The translations under genes and the position numbers were made by a program. A stretch of DNA of 64,000 nt, from contig NZ_SJKB01000002.1 of the NCBI RefSeq assembly GCF_004331465.1, positions 248,001 to 312,000 on the forward strand. The letters run 5' to 3'. The notes beneath the pieces are model-generated. The model had not been told where the DNA came from, searched no databases, and was given only the letters and a program-made list of their open reading frames with translations. Position 1 is the first letter of the stretch. Each line of letters begins with the position of its first letter. Shown piece by piece: positions 32,779 through 41,850 of this stretch. This DNA is from Kribbella pittospori. Lineage in GTDB: Bacteria > Actinomycetota > Actinomycetes > Propionibacteriales > Kribbellaceae.

Positions 32779-34236
32779 ATGACTGAAGCCAGGCTGGTTG
32801 CGGGTGTGGACTGTTCCACTCAGGCGACCAAGGTCGTTGTGTGCGATGCCGAGACCGGCGCCGTACTGCGGGAAGGCCGGGCACCGCACCCGGACGGGAC
32901 CCAGGTGGATCCGGCCGAGTGGTGGAAGGCCTGGGAGATCGCGTCGGACGGACTGCTCGACGGGGTCGAGGCGATCTCCGTCGGCGGACAGCAGCACGGC
33001 ATGGTGCTGCTGGACGAGGCCGGCGAGGTCGTCCACCCTGCCGTGCTGTGGAACGACACCAGCTCCGCCGACGCGACCGTCGAGCTCGTCGAGGAGCTCG
33101 GTGGGCCGGGTGCGTGGGCCGAGGCGGTCGGGTCGGTCCCGGTGCCTTCGTTCACTGTGACCAAGCTGCGCTGGGTGCGGGACGCCGACGCGACTGCTCC
33201 CGGCGACGCGGCACGGCGCGAGGCCTCGGCCCGTGCGGCGGCAGTCGTGCTGCCGCACGACTGGATGACGCATCGGCTGGCGGCCGATCGGCACGGCATC
33301 GAGGGCATCACCACCGATCGCGGTGACGCGTCGGGCACCGGATGGTGGTCGCCGGCGACGAACAGCTATCGGCCGGACCTGGTCGAGCTCGCCTTCGGCC
33401 GCTCGCTGAAGCTCCCGCGCGTGGCCGGTCCGGCGGAGATCGTCGGCCACACCGCGTCCGGCGCCGTACTGGCCGCCGGCACGGGAGACAACGCAGCAGC
33501 CGCGCTCGGCCTCGACCTCCAGCCGGGTGACGTCGCCGTCTCCCTCGGCACGAGCGGTACGGCGTTCGCACGCTCGACCCATCCGACCGCCGACCCGACC
33601 GCCCTGGTGGCCGGCTTCGCGGATGCCACCGGTGAGTATCTCCCGCTCGTGTGCACGCTGAACGCCGCCCGCGTCCTGTCCGCGACGGCCGAACTGCTCA
33701 GCCTGGACCTGGACGCCTTCAACGAGGCCGCTCTGACGTCGTCCGGCAGCAACGGGCTCGTCCTACTGCCGTTCCTGGACGGCGAGCGTACGCCGGACCT
33801 TCCGCACTCGACCGGTCTGATCTACGGCCTCACCCGCGCCACCGCCCAGCCCGCGACCATGGCCCGCGCCGCGGTCGAAGGCCTGCTGTGTGGCCTGGCC
33901 GACGCTGTCGACGCCCTCCGCGCTCAGGGCCTCCCGGTCCACCGCGTGCTCTTGCTCGGCGGCGCCGCCCGGTCCCGTGCGGTCCAGGCACTGGCCCCCG
34001 CACTGTTAGGCGCCGAGGTGATCCTCCCGGAGCCGGCCGAGTACGTCGCCCTGGGCGCTGCCCGGCAGGCGGCGTGGGCACTGTCCGGTGCCGATGCCCC
34101 ACCGACCTGGCACGTCCCGGTCAGCAAGCCCGAGCCGTCGGTGATGTCCGACGCCGTGGCGGCGCAGGTCCGCGCCCTCTACGGCCAAGTCCTGACCAAC
34201 ACCGTCCCGCTGCTGTCCACGCCGTACAACCGATAG
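32779..34236 (+). CDS. xylB: Xylulokinase (FGGY carbohydrate kinase)
   Basis: 485 residues of the FGGY fold. The N-terminal phosphate-1 loop is 'AGVDCSTQATKVVV', 'SVGGQQHGMVLLD' carries the substrate-binding Gln-His pair, and catalytic Asp lies in 'GTGDNAAAALGLDL'. The second loop is 'VSLGTSGTAFA'. The MxGQQHG region is diagnostic for xylulokinase. It phosphorylates D-xylulose to xylulose 5-phosphate for the pentose phosphate pathway, completing the polyol route. It begins 10 bp after the dehydrogenase gene. Confidence 0.9.
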   Translation: MTEARLVAGVDCSTQATKVVVCDAETGAVLREGRAPHPDGTQVDPAEWWKAWEIASDGLLDGVEAISVGGQQHGMVLLDEAGEVVHPAVLWNDTSSADATVELVEELGGPGAWAEAVGSVPVPSFTVTKLRWVRDADATAPGDAARREASARAAAVVLPHDWMTHRLAADRHGIEGITTDRGDASGTGWWSPATNSYRPDLVELAFGRSLKLPRVAGPAEIVGHTASGAVLAAGTGDNAAAALGLDLQPGDVAVSLGTSGTAFARSTHPTADPTALVAGFADATGEYLPLVCTLNAARVLSATAELLSLDLDAFNEAALTSSGSNGLVLLPFLDGERTPDLPHSTGLIYGLTRATAQPATMARAAVEGLLCGLADAVDALRAQGLPVHRVLLLGGAARSRAVQALAPALLGAEVILPEPAEYVALGAARQAAWALSGADAPPTWHVPVSKPEPSVMSDAVAAQVRALYGQVLTNTVPLLSTPYNR

Positions 34237-34253
34237 CTCCCCGGCCCGGGGAG
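34237..34253 (+). terminator. Short GC-rich hairpin after the xylulokinase gene
   Basis: CTCCCC/GGGGAG stem of 6 bp with a 5-nt loop, directly after the stop. A weak terminator candidate; the next gene starts only 11 bp later. Confidence 0.35.
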
Positions 34254-34263
34254 TGACCGGGGT

Positions 34264-34881
34264 GTGGCGGAGAATGTGGCGGTGAGTTCGCGTGTGGTGT
34301 TGCTGGCCGGGCCTTCCGGAGCAGGGAAGTCGCGGCTGGCCGAACTGGTCGGGCTGCCCGTCGTCCGGCTCGACGACTTCTACCGCGACGGCGACGACGA
34401 GGCGATGCCGCGCTCCCCGCTGGGCATCGTTGACTGGGACGACCCACGTTCCTGGGACGGCGACCGCGCGGTCGCAGCCCTCGAGCAGTTGTGTACGACG
34501 GGCTCCGCCGAACTCCCGATCTACGACATCGCCGCGGACGGCACGGTCGGTCACCGCCCGGTCAGCACGGCGGGATCGCCGCTGATCATTGCCGAAGGCA
34601 TCTTCGCCGACCAGATCACCGGCCGGCTCCGCGATCGCGGCCTACTGGCCGCCGCCATCTGCATCCGGCACCACCGGCTCGTCACGTTCGCCCGGCGGTT
34701 CCAGCGTGATCTGCGCGAACACCGCAAGCCGCCGTTCACCCTGCTCCGCCGCGGCCTGCTGCTGCTCCGCGACGACCCCCAGGTGGTCCGCCGCTGCATC
34801 GAAGCCGGCTGCGAACCCCTGCACCCGAAGGCCGCGAGACGCCGGATCGAGACGCTCCTCACCGAGTCGCGATCCCTGTGA
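34264..34881 (+). CDS. Uridine kinase-like P-loop kinase
   Basis: 205 residues. Walker A is 'LLAGPSGAGKSRLAE', 'VVRLDDFYRDGDD' is a substrate/catalytic Asp segment typical of uridine kinases, and the lid region has 'RRFQRDLREHRKPP'. It likely phosphorylates a nucleoside or a sugar/pantothenate-type alcohol. It follows the polyol operon after a small hairpin and may or may not be co-transcribed with it. The GTG start is tentative; GTG at 34276 or 34285 could also be used. Confidence 0.75.
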   Translation: MAENVAVSSRVVLLAGPSGAGKSRLAELVGLPVVRLDDFYRDGDDEAMPRSPLGIVDWDDPRSWDGDRAVAALEQLCTTGSAELPIYDIAADGTVGHRPVSTAGSPLIIAEGIFADQITGRLRDRGLLAAAICIRHHRLVTFARRFQRDLREHRKPPFTLLRRGLLLLRDDPQVVRRCIEAGCEPLHPKAARRRIETLLTESRSL

Positions 34882-34980
34882 TTTGCGAGGCGTTCGCCGT
34901 TCGTTCACTTTGCTCTGATGACATCTGGCCCGGAGACCTTCTGAAGCTCTCGGGGGCGAGAAGCCGGACGGAGAAACACC

Positions 34981-35637
34981 GTGACGCGGACTGCGCCAGG
35001 CGTTGCCGCTGTAGTGACCGCACTCCTGCTGGGGGTGACCGGCTGCGGGAGCGACGCCGGAGCCACGGTCGGCACCGTGCAGACCCCCGCCGCGAAGTCC
35101 TCGGGGGCCGCGGTGCAGAAGGCGCCGAAGAGCGCACTGGCCGGGCTGGTCGTCCTGCCCCGCGGATACGTTGCCGATCCGCGCAGTGCCGCCGGGCCGT
35201 TCACCGCGACCACGTTCCTGGCCAACTGGTCCGCCGTACCCGCGGTCGATCGCGCGCTGCTGCTCAACGCCGGCTTCGTCGACGGCTACCGCGCGTCGCG
35301 GATCAGCGCGGACAAGAAGAAGCAGTTCACCGTGCAACTGTTCAAGGCGGCCTCCGCGGCCAAGGCGAAGACCTTGCAGCAGGGCTTCTGGGACCAGGAC
35401 ACCCACGAGCACTCGTTCGGCGTACCGGGCGCGCTCAGCGACGCCAAGGTCCAGTACGACGGCGGCACCGGGCAATCCGAGGCGATCGCGGAGGTGAGCT
35501 TCGTGGTCAACACCCTGGTCGTCCAGCTCAGCGTCCGCCAGGCCAGTGCCCTGGGCACCGATCCCAAGCCCGACACCGCACTGCTCAAGGCCATCGCCAG
35601 AGAGCAGCGCGCCCGCCTCACCACCAGCAAGAGCTGA
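34981..35637 (+). CDS. Lipoprotein of unknown function
   Basis: 218 residues. The signal peptide ends in lipobox LGVTGC (Cys about residue 22), then an Ala/Thr/Lys linker and a ~150-residue alpha/beta domain. That domain contains 'VVLPRGYVADPRSAAGPFTA' and 'NAGFVDGYRASRIS', similar in style to PsbP/LpqN-like surface lipoprotein domains. GGAGAAACACC precedes the GTG start. The 99-bp upstream gap holds no other gene. It ends at a strong palindrome shared with the convergent LysM gene. Confidence 0.7.
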   Translation: MTRTAPGVAAVVTALLLGVTGCGSDAGATVGTVQTPAAKSSGAAVQKAPKSALAGLVVLPRGYVADPRSAAGPFTATTFLANWSAVPAVDRALLLNAGFVDGYRASRISADKKKQFTVQLFKAASAAKAKTLQQGFWDQDTHEHSFGVPGALSDAKVQYDGGTGQSEAIAEVSFVVNTLVVQLSVRQASALGTDPKPDTALLKAIAREQRARLTTSKS

Positions 35638-35638
35638 C

Positions 35639-35661
35639 CGCCGGCCCGGACCGGGCCGGCG
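35639..35661. terminator. Bidirectional GC-rich terminator palindrome
   Basis: Perfect 11-bp arms (35639-35649 and 35651-35661) around one central base, placed in the 30-bp gap between convergent stops at 35637 and 35668. Confidence 0.65.
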
Positions 35662-35667
35662 TGCTCG

Positions 35668-38487
35668 TCAGCCTGCGTGGCGGGAGCGCGGTGCCGTTGC
35701 GGGCAGGATGTCCTCGATCAGAGCCTCGGTCTCGGGGCTGAGGACCAGTCCGTACCGCTGGATGCGGTCGCCGAGGGCCTCGACGATCCGCTCGGCTGCC
35801 GCCGTACCGCCGTACCGGAACTCGGCGGTCAGGAGGTCACGCCACAGCAGGTCGGAGCTGTCGGCAAGACGCAGACCGGCCTGTACGGCGCTGACCGCAC
35901 CCGCCGGGTCGTCCGCGTTCATCGCCAGCTCCCACAACCGGTGCGAGGCGTCGACGACGACGTCCGGCACCAGCCGCTCGAGATGCACCCGGGCGATCCA
36001 TGAGTAGCCGCCACGGGGACGGCCGCTGAGGAACGCGCCACGCACCAGATGCAGGCCACGACGCAACAACTCGCGCTCGTCCCGGACAGTCTGGGCGGTC
36101 CGGCTGCGTCGGGCCAGTTCGGTGAAGCAGTCCCAGTCGACAGCGACCTCCGGACCCAGCATCAGCCGGCCCGAGGCGTCCTGGCGCAGGTGGTGGCCGC
36201 CGACGGTGTCGGTGCCCAGCCACTGGCGCACCCGCTCCACGGCACCGTCCCGAACCTCGGGGGTGACGCCACGCGGCCAGACCGAGGCACCGAGCACGCT
36301 CGGGTGCACTCCGCCGGGGTGCAGGGCCAGGAACGCCACGATCTCGGTGGCGAGCGGGACCCGCTCCGCCTCCAGCCGGTTGGGCGCCCGGACATCCAGC
36401 GGTCCGAGGACGCCGATCCGCACGGTCGCGGTCGACCAGCTCGAGTCGTCGCCGATCCGGCCGCTGCTGGGGAGCCGGACCCGGCTCGGTCCAGTCGGCG
36501 TCGGGGTCGGAGTCCGCGCGGCACCCAGCAACTCGGTGAGGGAGTCGACGGTCGGCTCGGACAGTCGGCTGGCCGACAGCGTCAGGCCGAGCGCGGGGAT
36601 GCGCAACGTGCCCGACTCGTCCACCCGCAGCTGCCACCGCGCACCCGGCACAGCACCGGCGACCATCAGACCGAACCCGGCCCGCGTCCGCGCCGCCAGC
36701 GCGCCCAGCCGGTTCGCGGTGTCCTCACGCGGAGGTGCACCGAGTACGACGTACTGCGGGGCGGCGTCGGCCGAACGGCTCACCCGGCCGGCCAGCACCT
36801 CGGTCTCCACCGTGCCCCGCTCGAGATCCGGGATGACCGCTTCGATGTCGTCGACCACCCGCAGGCGCTCGCCCAGCACGTCCTCGATCGCCTCCGGCAG
36901 GCCGGAGGTCGTCACGCGCAGCATGTCGGTCCACGGGTTGGTCGCCAGCTGGACCGCGACGGACGTGGCGACCTCGCGGGCCACCACCGGGTCACCCTCC
37001 AGGCTCAGCGCACCGCTGGCCGCCTCGAGGTCGACCAGAACGTCCCGGTCGTACTCGTCCCGGCCCAGGCAGACCAAGGCGGGGAACGGCGCGGGGCCGG
37101 AGCGGTCGGTCGGGATGTCGGTCCCGGAGATCCGCCAGCGCCGGCCGTTGTCGATGTCCTGCCACGGCGGGGGCGGGTTGCCCTGGGCCGGCGCGAGCAG
37201 CAGCTCGACGCCGTCGTCGTCGACCAGCGCACCGAACAGTGGCGGCAGCGGTTGTCCGGCTGCCTCGCACTGACGCACCAGCGCCCGCATCACACGGTCG
37301 AGCGCGTCGGAGCGCTCGGGATCGGCACCGACCCGCAGCGCCACCTCGGCTGTCGTGGCCGTTGCCTCCGGGTCACGTCCGCGCCGCCGGTACCGCTCGA
37401 TCAGCAGCAGGCCGAGCAGGCCCGCGCCGACCAGTCCGCCACCCAACAGGTCGGCAGGCAGCCGCCAGCGCGAGTCCTCCTGCGCGTCGCCGGCGTGGAC
37501 CGCGTGGTGGTCCCCGGCGGTCGTCGTACCGGCTTCTTCGCCTTGCTGGATCGTCGGAGTCTGGGCTCCCTGCTCGACCGTCGAACCGGACTCGGTCGTG
37601 GTGGGATTGCCGGGCTGCTCGGTGTGCGTCGTCACCGTGGCCGGCGGGGTCGCGGTCTCCAGCGGCACCCGGCTGACGCCGACGGCGTCCTCGGGCATGA
37701 TCAGGTCCCACCCCGGCATGATCAGCCGGGCCAGGTGCAGGTGACTGCCGTCGGGCTGGACCCGCTCCTTGTTGAGCTCGTAGATCTCCTTGTACCGGCG
37801 GCCGTCACCGAGGTGCTTCTCGGCGATGTCCCAGAGGCTGTCGTGGTGATGCCCGACCGGTGCCTTGACCGTGTAGACCTTCTTACCGGCCAGCGGATTG
37901 TTCTGGTTCGTCGCCACCGTGGTGGTCGGAGCTCCGCCGAAGCGGTTGTGGTCGACCTGCGCGTTCTCCTCCGGCGCGGGCTGCTGCTGCGTCGTCGCGC
38001 TGATGGTGACCTGGGACTTGTTCTCCGTCGACGCGCTGGAACCGTGACCGGTCGCCGCCGCGGCCTGGCCGGCCGCGATCCCCGTCAGCAGCAGAGCGCT
38101 GACGAGGATGCGCGCGAGTCGCTGGCTGCCACCGCCGAGCGGGACCGCCACCGGCACACCACGGCCACGGACGGCACTGGCCATCTCGGCGATCACGCAC
38201 ACGACGAAGTGCAGCCAGGCGATCCACACCACGGCGCGCAGCACCGTGAGCAGTGCGTCCACACCGATCGGTGCGGTCAGGTCCTCGCGGCTCGGCCAGC
38301 CCGACGGCAACGGCGGCGGGCCGGTCAGGACCCACAGGGCCATCGGTACGCCGATCACGAGTAGCAGGAGTGCGAGCGCGGCGAGCGCGGTCTGTCCGGC
38401 CGAGCGTGGTTCCGGCGGCTTCGGCTGGTTGAAGCGCGACGGGTCGGGTGGGCTCGCGACGAATCGGCCGGCCTTCTGCTGAGTCAT
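35668..38487 (-). CDS. Membrane LysM protein with SARP-type winged helix and BTAD C-terminus
   Basis: 939 residues. Three transmembrane helices lie at about 29-50, 80-105 and 125-145. They are followed by an extracellular linker and a LysM-like peptidoglycan-binding domain (about 205-262, 'YTVKAPVGHHHDSLWDIAEKHLGDG'). A Thr/Gln-rich linker and a fourth helix (~347-365) lead to a large cytoplasmic part. Its last ~250 residues hold an OmpR/SARP-like winged helix ('VRIGVLGPLDVRAPN', from ~689) and a bacterial transcriptional activator domain (BTAD, ~785-930). It could join cell-wall sensing to transcription, but this is inference and no DNA-binding has been shown. It is the last gene of the Tad pilus operon, 9 bp after the TadG-like gene, with AGGAGA before the ATG. 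Confidence 0.82.
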   Translation of the reverse strand: MTQQKAGRFVASPPDPSRFNQPKPPEPRSAGQTALAALALLLLVIGVPMALWVLTGPPPLPSGWPSREDLTAPIGVDALLTVLRAVVWIAWLHFVVCVIAEMASAVRGRGVPVAVPLGGGSQRLARILVSALLLTGIAAGQAAAATGHGSSASTENKSQVTISATTQQQPAPEENAQVDHNRFGGAPTTTVATNQNNPLAGKKVYTVKAPVGHHHDSLWDIAEKHLGDGRRYKEIYELNKERVQPDGSHLHLARLIMPGWDLIMPEDAVGVSRVPLETATPPATVTTHTEQPGNPTTTESGSTVEQGAQTPTIQQGEEAGTTTAGDHHAVHAGDAQEDSRWRLPADLLGGGLVGAGLLGLLLIERYRRRGRDPEATATTAEVALRVGADPERSDALDRVMRALVRQCEAAGQPLPPLFGALVDDDGVELLLAPAQGNPPPPWQDIDNGRRWRISGTDIPTDRSGPAPFPALVCLGRDEYDRDVLVDLEAASGALSLEGDPVVAREVATSVAVQLATNPWTDMLRVTTSGLPEAIEDVLGERLRVVDDIEAVIPDLERGTVETEVLAGRVSRSADAAPQYVVLGAPPREDTANRLGALAARTRAGFGLMVAGAVPGARWQLRVDESGTLRIPALGLTLSASRLSEPTVDSLTELLGAARTPTPTPTGPSRVRLPSSGRIGDDSSWSTATVRIGVLGPLDVRAPNRLEAERVPLATEIVAFLALHPGGVHPSVLGASVWPRGVTPEVRDGAVERVRQWLGTDTVGGHHLRQDASGRLMLGPEVAVDWDCFTELARRSRTAQTVRDERELLRRGLHLVRGAFLSGRPRGGYSWIARVHLERLVPDVVVDASHRLWELAMNADDPAGAVSAVQAGLRLADSSDLLWRDLLTAEFRYGGTAAAERIVEALGDRIQRYGLVLSPETEALIEDILPATAPRSRHAG

Positions 38488-38496
38488 GGGTGTCTC

Positions 38497-38949
38497 CTAG
38501 CCGATTCCGGTCTCGGGCTCGGCGACAGCGGTGCCGTGCACATCGAACTTGTTGATACCGACCAGACCGAGGATCGCGGTGTCGACTGTGGTGTCGGCGG
38601 ATACGGTCACCTGGTTCCCGTTCACGGTGACCCGGATGTTGGTGTAGCCGCGGCCGGCGAGGAAGTTGGTGGCCACCGCGCGCGCCTGGCCGGAGTCGAC
38701 CACCAGCTCGCCGCGGTCGCGCAATGCGGCCACGTCGATCGCGTTGGCACCGGCGCGAGCGGCCTGCTCGGCGTCGTCGGTCAGCCGGCTGCGCTGGTTC
38801 AGGGCGAGGCCGCCGTCGACGACGAGCCCGGCGCCGACCAGCAGGACGGCGGCGAAGCCGAGCATGAAGACGGTGGCGGATCCACGCTCACCACGCGCCC
38901 GCCCGCGGGCGGCGACGCGGTGGCGGAGCCGCCGGAGCAGCCTGTTCAT
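38497..38949 (-). CDS. TadG-like pilus-assembly protein
   Basis: 150 residues. A basic N-terminus is followed by the pseudopilin-like hydrophobic helix 'GSATVFMLGFAAVLLVGAGLVVDGG' and 'QAARAGANAID', features of the TadG/Rv3660c-region minor-pilin group. The C-terminal ~70 residues are beta-rich. It probably forms part of the pilus or its anchoring structure. The ATG overlaps the preceding TadE stop (ATGA); upstream in-frame sequence is antisense-like and was not used. Confidence 0.78.
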   Translation of the reverse strand: MNRLLRRLRHRVAARGRARGERGSATVFMLGFAAVLLVGAGLVVDGGLALNQRSRLTDDAEQAARAGANAIDVAALRDRGELVVDSGQARAVATNFLAGRGYTNIRVTVNGNQVTVSADTTVDTAILGLVGINKFDVHGTAVAEPETGIG

Positions 38950-39389
38950 CCGGTCCTCCGGTACAGATCGATCGGGGCCGAGCTCTCGATCGTGACGGTC
39001 TTCGACCCGGGCAGCCCGATCAGGCCCAGGCCGTCGTACGAGACCTGGCAGGTGATGCTGACGGTGATCGTCCCGCCGGAGACGAAGTTTCCGCTCAGGG
39101 TGGCGTTCTGGCACTGGCCGACGTCCTGCAGCTGGGCGTCGGCGGTGTCGACGGCGGTGGCCCGGGCAGCCCCCTCTGTCCGCTCCAGGCTGGCCGCGCG
39201 GACCGCGTCCCGGCTGGCCGCCTCGATGTCGCCGCGGACCGCGACGTACCGGCCGCCGGCCACGACGAGCATCATGAAGGCCATCATCACCGGCGCGAGC
39301 AGCACGATCTCCACCGCCATCGAACCGCGGTCGGTCCGGCGACGGCGGAGACGACCGGAGAGACGCCCTCTCGGGTCAGTTGTCCGCAC
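38946..39389 (-). CDS. TadE-family pseudopilin
   Basis: 147 residues. It has a basic leader and 'DRGSMAVEIVLLAPVMMAFMMLVV', the TadE motif with Gly before the cleavage site and Glu at +5. The helix is followed by 'ASRDAVRAAS' and a short beta domain with two Cys that may pair. TadE minor pilins are needed for Flp pilus formation. The GTG start overlaps the previous TadE gene by 14 bp. Confidence 0.85.
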   Translation of the reverse strand: MRTTDPRGRLSGRLRRRRTDRGSMAVEIVLLAPVMMAFMMLVVAGGRYVAVRGDIEAASRDAVRAASLERTEGAARATAVDTADAQLQDVGQCQNATLSGNFVSGGTITVSITCQVSYDGLGLIGLPGSKTVTIESSAPIDLYRRTG

Positions 39390-39804
39390 GGAACTCCTCC
39401 AGTGGTCCTTGCACGACCTGGGTGACGGTCGGTGGATCGAGGAACGGCGTGATCTTCTGCGCGTGCCCGGTGACCTCGACCCGCACCTGATCGGCGCCGA
39501 CCGGTGTCACGGTCACCTGCACGTCCTCCAGGATTCCCTGGCCGATGTGGTCGGTGTACGCGCGACCGGCCGCCTCCGCCTTGCCCCGGTCGAGCGAGGT
39601 CCGGGCCACTCGGGCCGCCTCCCGCGCCGCGGCCGAGGCCGCCTGGTTGCCCAGGTAGATCAGCGAGAACTGGATGGTCAGGAAGATCGCAAGCATCAGG
39701 ATCGGCGCGTACAGAACCAGCTCGACGCTGCTCGCGCCGCGCTCGTCCCGCCGTGCACGGGTGCACCTGCCCCGGATCGCCCGGGCCCACCGCCGAACCG
39801 TCAT
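39376..39804 (-). CDS. TadE-family pseudopilin
   Basis: 142 residues. The leader ends in 'DERGASSVELVLYAPILMLAIF', the prepilin-type site with Gly at -1 and Glu at +5. A helix and 'ASAAAREAARVAR' follow. It is a second minor pilin, paralogous to the next gene, and lies 9 bp after the Flp pilin gene. Confidence 0.86.
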   Translation of the reverse strand: MTVRRWARAIRGRCTRARRDERGASSVELVLYAPILMLAIFLTIQFSLIYLGNQAASAAAREAARVARTSLDRGKAEAAGRAYTDHIGQGILEDVQVTVTPVGADQVRVEVTGHAQKITPFLDPPTVTQVVQGPLEEFRADN

Positions 39805-39813
39805 CGCCGTCGG

Positions 39814-40023
39814 TCAGCCCAGGTCCAGGCTGTCGGCCTTTTTGGTCAGCTTGTCCAGGATGATCTTGCCGACGGCCAGCGCGACGCCGATGAGCAGCGC
39901 CGAGATCAGCACCCACTCGAGCGCCGACGCACCACCCTCGAGCCGGCGGGCACGCTGGATGCGCGCGGCGATGAAGACCCGCATGAACATGACGGTCGGG
40001 TTGTTGGGGTTGAGCATCATCAT
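39814..40023 (-). CDS. Flp-type major pilin
   Basis: About 69 residues, the right size for an Flp pilin. A basic N-terminal leader 'RIQRARRLEGG|ASALEWVLISALL' gives the prepilin processing site with Glu at +5. The hydrophobic helix that packs the pilus core and a short polar tail (KKADSLDLG) follow. AGGAGG precedes three consecutive ATG codons (40023, 40020, 40017); the second or third has the better spacing. It needs a TadV-type prepilin peptidase, which is not in this locus. Confidence 0.82.
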   Translation of the reverse strand: MMMLNPNNPTVMFMRVFIAARIQRARRLEGGASALEWVLISALLIGVALAVGKIILDKLTKKADSLDLG

Positions 40024-40051
40024 TTCCCTCCTCGGGGACCGGTGGGACGGT

Positions 40052-40969
40052 TCACAGTCCGACCACCCGGGCAACAGCTGGATACGTCAGGAAGAGCAGG
40101 AAGCCGACACAGAGCAACATCTGGGCCATCAGCATGGACTGGGACCGCGCCTGGGCACGGCCTTCGGTGTCGGCCAGTTCGCGCCGCCGCATCGACACCG
40201 CACGGGCGACCAGTGAGTCCCGCACCTTGGCGCCGTCCTCGGCGACCAGGGCGAGTGCGGCCGACAGGTCACGCAGTTCGTCGATCGCGAGTTCGTCACC
40301 GAGCTCGCCGAGCGCCGCCCACGGGGTGACCCCCTGCAGCCTGGCGGTCTCCAACGTGTCCCGGATCCGGACGAACGCCCAGCCGTCGCTGATCCCGGAT
40401 GCCGACGACAACGCCTCCGGCACACCGCGGCCACCGGCCAGGTTCATCGCGACCAGGTCGAGGAAGGCGCTGACCACATGGCGGAAGTCACGGCGCCGGT
40501 CCGCGGCCTTGGTCCGTAGCTGGAGCGTCGGCAGGATGGCACCGACGACCGCACCGACGATCCCGAGCCAGATCGGCACGAAGCCCGGCAGGCCGGCGCC
40601 GACGATGCTCAGCGGAATCAGCATCACCGTCGGCGCGACGAAACCCACCACGGCGCCGACCAGGCTGGTGGCCAGATGCGTCTCCAGCGACCGGCCAGCG
40701 ATACCCAGGTCGGCCGAGAGCGACACCGGCACCCGGATGCCCCGCGCCTCGAGCGCCCGGCGCATGCCGGAGCCCAGCCGCCGCATCCGCAGCGACTCCT
40801 CCTGGTGCCGCCGGTCGGCCGTGAGGCTGACCTCGTTGCGGTACCGGCGCATGTCCGCGTCGAGCTGCAACAGGCCGGCCGCACCACTGGGCGCGGAGTT
40901 GCCGACCAGACGGATCAGGACCAGCACACCGAGTCCGGCCAGAGCGCCGCCGAGCATGACCAGCGTCAT
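40052..40969 (-). CDS. tadC: TadC-type pilus inner-membrane platform protein
   Basis: 305 residues. A T2SSF (GspF-type) domain occupies the second half ('AFLDLVAMNLAGGRGVPEALSSAS', 'GDELAIDELRDLSAALALVAEDG'), with transmembrane helices at the N-terminus, in the middle and at the end. It works with TadB as the platform on which the TadA ATPase drives pilus assembly. The ATG overlaps the tadB stop by 4 bp. Confidence 0.87.
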   Translation of the reverse strand: MTLVMLGGALAGLGVLVLIRLVGNSAPSGAAGLLQLDADMRRYRNEVSLTADRRHQEESLRMRRLGSGMRRALEARGIRVPVSLSADLGIAGRSLETHLATSLVGAVVGFVAPTVMLIPLSIVGAGLPGFVPIWLGIVGAVVGAILPTLQLRTKAADRRRDFRHVVSAFLDLVAMNLAGGRGVPEALSSASGISDGWAFVRIRDTLETARLQGVTPWAALGELGDELAIDELRDLSAALALVAEDGAKVRDSLVARAVSMRRRELADTEGRAQARSQSMLMAQMLLCVGFLLFLTYPAVARVVGL

Positions 40970-41850
40970 CCGCGACCACCTCCGTCCGGCACCCGGTCCC
41001 GGGCATGCAGGAAGCGCTGCGGAGTCTCGAAGCTGGCCAGCCGGCGCAGCCACAGGAAGCCGACCGCGAACAGCCCGAGGATCATCATCAGCACGAGCTG
41101 ACCCAGTGCCGTCGAGTACGGCTCGACGTACTTGCGGTTGAACAGCGACAGGCCGAGCACGAACGCCACGGTCACGACCATGACGATCTGCACACTGCGC
41201 CGGGTACTACGGCGGCCGGCGTTGACCCGCTGCCGCATCTCGACGGCCGCGCGGGCCGACTCCGACAACGAGCTCAGTACGTCGCGCAGGCCCGGGCCAC
41301 GCAGACGCGCGTTCAGGATCAGCGCGGCGACGATGAGGTCGACACTGGAGTCGTTCATCTCGTCGGCGAACCTTTGCAACGCCTGCGGTAGTGGGACACG
41401 CACCCTGAGACGGTCCGCGAGTGCGGTCAGTTCCGTCTGGATCGCGGGAGATGCCGCGTACGCCGTCGCCGGGATCGCCTGCTCGAGGCCGACCGCACCG
41501 GCGACGGTGTCACGCAGGGACTCCGTCCAGGCCGCGAGCCCTTCCAGCCGGGCGATCGCCTTCGACTCCGCAGCCGCGCCACCGAACAGGGCCGGCCAGG
41601 CGAAGGCCAGCGCCCCGGTCGCCGCGGCCGCGACAGGCCACTGGGTCAGCAGCAGCACCAGCAGCGCAGCTCCGACCGCGATCGGGAGCCGCGTGCCCGC
41701 AGTCCGCAGATGCGTGACGATCGATGACGGCCCCCGCATCACCTCGGGTCCGGTCTGCGGGATCAGCGCCCAGACGAGCATCAGGATCGCGCCGCCGACG
41801 ACCGCACCCAGCAGCACGATCAGCATCAGGTCCAGGGACGGGACGGTCAC
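40966..41850 (-). CDS. tadB: TadB-type pilus inner-membrane platform protein
   Basis: 294 residues. Two N-terminal helices, a T2SSF domain with 'LEGLAAWTESLRDTVAGAVGLEQAI' and 'LIVAALILNARLRGPGLRDVLSSLS', and two C-terminal helices are present. It partners TadC. The GTG at 41850 overlaps the tadA stop as GTGA. An in-frame GTG three codons earlier (41859) is also possible. Confidence 0.86.
   Translation of the reverse strand: MTVPSLDLMLIVLLGAVVGGAILMLVWALIPQTGPEVMRGPSSIVTHLRTAGTRLPIAVGAALLVLLLTQWPVAAAATGALAFAWPALFGGAAAESKAIARLEGLAAWTESLRDTVAGAVGLEQAIPATAYAASPAIQTELTALADRLRVRVPLPQALQRFADEMNDSSVDLIVAALILNARLRGPGLRDVLSSLSESARAAVEMRQRVNAGRRSTRRSVQIVMVVTVAFVLGLSLFNRKYVEPYSTALGQLVLMMILGLFAVGFLWLRRLASFETPQRFLHARDRVPDGGGRG

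Noticed and set aside
36049..38364. 771-codon plus-strand open frame opposite the LysM-BTAD gene
   Set aside because: It is Arg/Gly-rich with no domain, and the minus-strand gene has clear LysM, winged-helix and BTAD motifs.
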